Below, one piece after another: positions 60,769 through 63,317 of a stretch of 63,317 bases of DNA. The position numbers and the translations under genes are program-made. The stretch is from assembly GCA_002345205.1 (NCBI GenBank), contig DDVI01000111.1, forward strand, positions 1 through 63,317, given 5' to 3'. A model generated the notes under the pieces. That model was given only the letters and a program-made list of their open reading frames with translations, did no database searches and was not told where the DNA came from. Source of the stretch: Bdellovibrionaceae bacterium UBA2316 (GTDB lineage: Bacteria; Bdellovibrionota; Bdellovibrionia; Bdellovibrionales; Bdellovibrionaceae). Within the stretch, counting starts at the first letter, position 1. Each line of letters opens with the position of its first letter.

Positions 60769-62139
60769 ATGTTTGAACACATTGACGGTTTTCGTGAAGA
60801 GTGTGCTGTATTTGGTATATGGAATCATGAAGACGCTAGTCGCATGACGTATTTGAGTCTCTATGCCATGCAACACCGTGGACAAGAGTCGGCTGGGATT
60901 GTGACCTTAAATGGAAATGAACATCTTATTCATAAAGGCCTTGGATTAGTAGGCGATGTCTTTTTAGAAGATGAACTTAAACGGTTAAAAGGGCGTGCGG
61001 GGATTGGGCACTGTCGTTATTCAACGACCGGCCAGAATCTTCTGGCAAATGCACAACCCTTAAATGCAGAACTGGTGCGCGGACCCGTCGCCGTGGCTCA
61101 CAACGGAAACATTGTGAATCATAAGAGTTTGAAAGCCAAACTACGTTCAGAAGGCGCTATTTTTCAAGCGACTAGCGATACAGAAATTATTCTGCATTTG
61201 CTGTCGAAAAGTCAGAATATCCCTATTATTGATGCGCTTAAGCAGTCTTTACCGCTAGTAGAAGGTGCATTTAGTTTTGTCATTTTAACTCAAAAAAAAT
61301 TAATCGCTTTACGTGACCCATGGGGGTTTCGTCCGTTATCAATTGGTAAACTTGATGATAGTTGGGTTGTTGCCAGTGAAACATGCGCTTTTGATTTAAT
61401 TGGTGCTGAGTATGTTCGTGACGTCGAACCGGGTGAAATCGTGTGGATGGACGATGACGGATTAAATTCAACGTTCTATGCAAAAAATGAAAAGAAGGCT
61501 CAGTGTGTGTTTGAGCACGTGTATTTTGCTCGACCGGACTCTAAAGTTTTCGGTTTAAGTGTGTATGAATCCCGACGTAATCTTGGAAAAATCCTAGCTC
61601 GCGAAATGCCGGTAGAGGCTGATCTTGTCATTCCTGTTCCTGATAGCGGAGTTCCTGCGGCGATTGGCTATTCGCAAGAAAGTGGGATTCCATTTGAGTT
61701 CGGAATTATTAGAAACCATTACGTGGGACGTACCTTTATTCAGCCATCACAAGGTATCCGTGATTTTGGTGTAAAAATTAAATTGAATCCGCAGTCGGAA
61801 GTTCTGCGCGGTAAACGAGTGATTGTGATTGATGATTCTCTTGTGCGCGGTACGACGAGTAAGAAAATCATAAATCTAATACGTGGTGCCGGTGCAAAAG
61901 AAATTCATTTTAGAATCGCATCGCCGCCAACTGTGAATCCATGTTATTACGGAGTCGATACTCCTCAAAAAGATCAGTTGATTGCGGCTCACCGAACGCA
62001 GAAGGAAATTCAAGACTACGTAGGTGCAGATTCGTTAGGTTATTTGTCGATGAATGGATTGTATCAGTCTGTAAATGGCGATAGTCAAAAATTCTGCGCG
62101 GCTTGTTTTGGTGAAAAATACCCGACGGCGATAGATTAA
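60769..62139 (+). CDS. purF: amidophosphoribosyltransferase
   Basis: 456 residues. A short 11-residue leader precedes CAVFGIWNHEDAS, where the Cys becomes the N-terminal nucleophile after cleavage. QHRGQESAGIVT and RYSTTGQNLLANAQPL are glutaminase motifs; VIVIDDSLVRGTTSKKII binds PRPP. PVPDSGVPAAIGYSQESGIP is also typical. C-terminal FCAACFGEKYP provides cysteines as in the iron-sulphur, Bacillus-type enzyme. It makes phosphoribosylamine, the first committed step. Last gene of the pur operon; purD, purH and purE are elsewhere. Confidence 0.97.
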   Translation: MFEHIDGFREECAVFGIWNHEDASRMTYLSLYAMQHRGQESAGIVTLNGNEHLIHKGLGLVGDVFLEDELKRLKGRAGIGHCRYSTTGQNLLANAQPLNAELVRGPVAVAHNGNIVNHKSLKAKLRSEGAIFQATSDTEIILHLLSKSQNIPIIDALKQSLPLVEGAFSFVILTQKKLIALRDPWGFRPLSIGKLDDSWVVASETCAFDLIGAEYVRDVEPGEIVWMDDDGLNSTFYAKNEKKAQCVFEHVYFARPDSKVFGLSVYESRRNLGKILAREMPVEADLVIPVPDSGVPAAIGYSQESGIPFEFGIIRNHYVGRTFIQPSQGIRDFGVKIKLNPQSEVLRGKRVIVIDDSLVRGTTSKKIINLIRGAGAKEIHFRIASPPTVNPCYYGVDTPQKDQLIAAHRTQKEIQDYVGADSLGYLSMNGLYQSVNGDSQKFCAACFGEKYPTAID

Positions 62140-62880
62140 CTAGTAAGGCGATAATTTGCCTGGGCATTTAAAGTGAGATTTAAATATACAGGCCATTGTT
62201 GTAACATACAGGCAGATGGGCCCCTCTTTGGTCATGATAGAAACAATGTTCGATTGCGGGTGGATAGTTTTAGGACACTTTGTGCGTTTGAATGAAAACG
62301 ATTCGGTTTTCTCGGAATCTAAAAACGATGCGATTTGAAAACCCATTTTCTCGGGATCTAGCATGAGCTCAACGACCGTTCCTTGGTTTTCGTATTGCTC
62401 CCAAGTTACATTTCGTTCGTATTTAGGGCCACTCCAAAAACTGGGTTTGCGAGGATATTTGAATTCTGTTGCATCTAAGATTTGGGACGGCGACTCCATA
62501 AAAATCAGCCAGTTGCGAAGATCTTTATTTAGATACCCATAAGGGCTTCCTGGTTGAGCCATACTGGCTCTTTCTTGCATGTGAAATAAAAGCGCTCGCA
62601 AATTTCTGCCATCGGTTAACAAATGACCATGATCGAAGTCTCGCCAATCGCCGATGCGCCTGAAGGCGATGCCATGAAGTTGGTTGTAAAATGTTTGAAG
62701 GCTCATTTGTAAAAAACTAAGGGTCAAGTTTTTAGGCAAATTTAGAGAGTCGTAAAAGTAAATCGGCTCGGTCTGCCAAGCGTCTTCATTGAAATTTTCA
62801 GAGCGAACTAGAATTTCGGTAGTGGCGGATTGAGCCACTGAAGTTAAAACTAAAAAGAATAATACAATTAATAATCTCAC
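62140..62880 (-). CDS. secreted protein of unknown function
   Basis: 246 residues with signal peptide (LLIVLFFLVLTSVAQSA). The mature part begins ATTEILVRSENF, is rich in aromatic residues, and has four cysteines close to the C-terminus (RTKCPK, GPICLYV, MACIFK, FKCPGK), suggesting two disulphides. No motif recognised. It is convergent with purF with no gap; its promoter lies in the following 180-bp A+T-rich gap. Confidence 0.7.
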   Translation of the reverse strand: MRLLIVLFFLVLTSVAQSATTEILVRSENFNEDAWQTEPIYFYDSLNLPKNLTLSFLQMSLQTFYNQLHGIAFRRIGDWRDFDHGHLLTDGRNLRALLFHMQERASMAQPGSPYGYLNKDLRNWLIFMESPSQILDATEFKYPRKPSFWSGPKYERNVTWEQYENQGTVVELMLDPEKMGFQIASFLDSEKTESFSFKRTKCPKTIHPQSNIVSIMTKEGPICLYVTTMACIFKSHFKCPGKLSPY

Positions 62881-63059
62881 ATAGTCAGTCTATCAAATAT
62901 ACGCAATTCATTCATCTGCAATGATCTGAACAGGTGTCATGCCAAAAGTGTCACTTTCCGGGGACCAGGCGCGCTGATTGCATTTAAAATGATAGTAAAG
63001 GTAATAACTGGTCAGAACGGTTCATCGGCATTCGGTAAGTATGGACATTTAGAAATAAA

Positions 63060-63317
63060 CTAGAATTTATTGAAAACTAGATTCACCTCAGTGTGAGGTG
63101 AATCGAAATTAAATTCTAGAGTCCCTTGATGTTCTTCCATGATTGAACGTGAAATACTGAGTCCTAATCCAGTGCCTTTGCCAACGGATTTTGTTGTGAA
63201 AAATGGATTCAATATTTTATCTCGAGCTTCTTTTGGAATCCCTTTTCCTGAATCGGTAATTTTAATAATACATGCATATGCACTTGACTGGCCTTAAGGT
63301 TTTCTAGCCTTAATCTT
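63060..63317 (-). pseudogene. 3' end of a sensor histidine kinase, frameshifted
   Basis: Reading from 63293 down to the TAG at 63062-63060, 77 codons give the ATP-binding part of a histidine kinase: KITDSGKGIPKEARDKIL (G1 box), NPFFTTKSVGKGTGLGLSIS (F and G2 boxes) and IMEEHQGTLEF. The frame is closed upstream by TAA at 63294-63296, before the N box should appear. The likely continuation, LENLKASQVHMHVLL, is in the next frame, so a frameshift lies near 63265-63275. The rest is outside the window. Either an inactivated gene or a sequencing error. Confidence 0.65.
63080..63104. repeat. 11-bp inverted repeat in the kinase 3' end
   Basis: GATTCACCTCA (63080-63090), GTG, TGAGGTGAATC (63094-63104) is a perfect inverted repeat, inside the coding frame close to the stop. 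It may act as a terminator stem or be chance. Confidence 0.4.

Noticed and set aside
63080..63104. Intrinsic terminator of the kinase gene
   Set aside because: The perfect 11-bp repeat lies inside the coding frame before the stop and lacks a following T-run; listed only as an inverted repeat.
1..63317. tRNA, rRNA, CRISPR array, insertion sequence, prophage or replication origin
   Set aside because: No sequence with the expected structure or coding content was found on either strand.

Overview
This 63.3 kb window is a bacterial chromosome segment with densely packed genes, short gaps and, by eye, a G+C content in the low-to-mid 40s. The gene set suggests a member of the Bdellovibrionota (Bdellovibrionales-like). 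It is rich in Sec/Tat-exported proteins and lipoproteins of unknown function and in outer-membrane barrels, and it contains FHA, TerB, ABC1-kinase and RRM-type proteins. This assignment is an inference; no marker gene such as rRNA is present. I see no tRNA, rRNA, CRISPR array, insertion sequence or prophage.

Layout. (1) 1-240: a frameshifted remnant of an RRM RNA-binding protein. (2) 589-2754: an RND/MMPL-type exporter. (3) 2914-9755: an unknown exported protein, convergent with a probable minus-strand operon hflX - DTW-domain tRNA-modifying enzyme - UPF0178 protein - recQ - secreted zinc metallopeptidase. (4) 10320-17787: an exported, divergent ABC1-family kinase-like protein, an M48 peptidase fused to a TerB-like domain, an AidB-like acyl-CoA dehydrogenase, an AlkD-like protein overlapping a shortened DUF455 protein, and a lipoprotein. 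(5) 17784-26202: two divergent transcription units carrying nearly the whole kynurenine / 3-hydroxyanthranilate / 2-aminomuconate route of tryptophan breakdown (kmo, kynU, hydratase-decarboxylase on minus; kynB, aldehyde dehydrogenase, RidA-type deaminase, nbaC, nbaD, SDR on plus). Tryptophan 2,3-dioxygenase and the final aldolase steps are not here. (6) 26199-27958: a secreted papain-like protease and a small secreted four-cysteine protein. (7) 28429-39498: a cell-surface cluster in which a beta-propeller lipoprotein, a LamG/DUF1588-like protein, a lipoprotein, a Tat-exported DUF1501-like protein and three proteins with CxxCH (cytochrome c-like) motifs lie in the same direction, resembling Planctomycete-type PSCyt/DUF1501 gene sets; an N2227-like methyltransferase gene is embedded, with an 11-bp palindrome over its start codon. 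(8) 39643-42761: an exported metallophosphoesterase and two outer-membrane proteins, one with a heme-c motif. (9) 42922-48779: a three-gene operon that looks like an uncharacterised ion-driven motor: a MotB/ZorB-like stator protein with a very long coiled coil, a MotA/TolQ/ZorA-like channel protein, and a 1052-residue FHA-coiled-coil-membrane protein. It is followed by an outer-membrane protein and secreted proteins. (10) 52112-52681: an exported glutathione peroxidase. (11) 52762-62139: a purine operon purM-purN-orfX-purB-purC-purS-purQ-purL-purF, with an unrecognised 426-residue protein (orfX) between purN and purB. (12) 62140-63317: a secreted unknown protein and the frameshifted 3' end of a sensor histidine kinase.

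The strongest candidates for an undescribed system are the FHA/MotAB-like motor operon (42922-48779) and the surface redox-like lipoprotein/DUF1501/CxxCH cluster (28429-39498). Supporting oddities are a phenylalanine-(Q/N)-N-C lipobox shared by several lipoproteins, a large hairpin with a partial copy elsewhere, and an exported ABC1 kinase whose catalytic lysine appears to be arginine.
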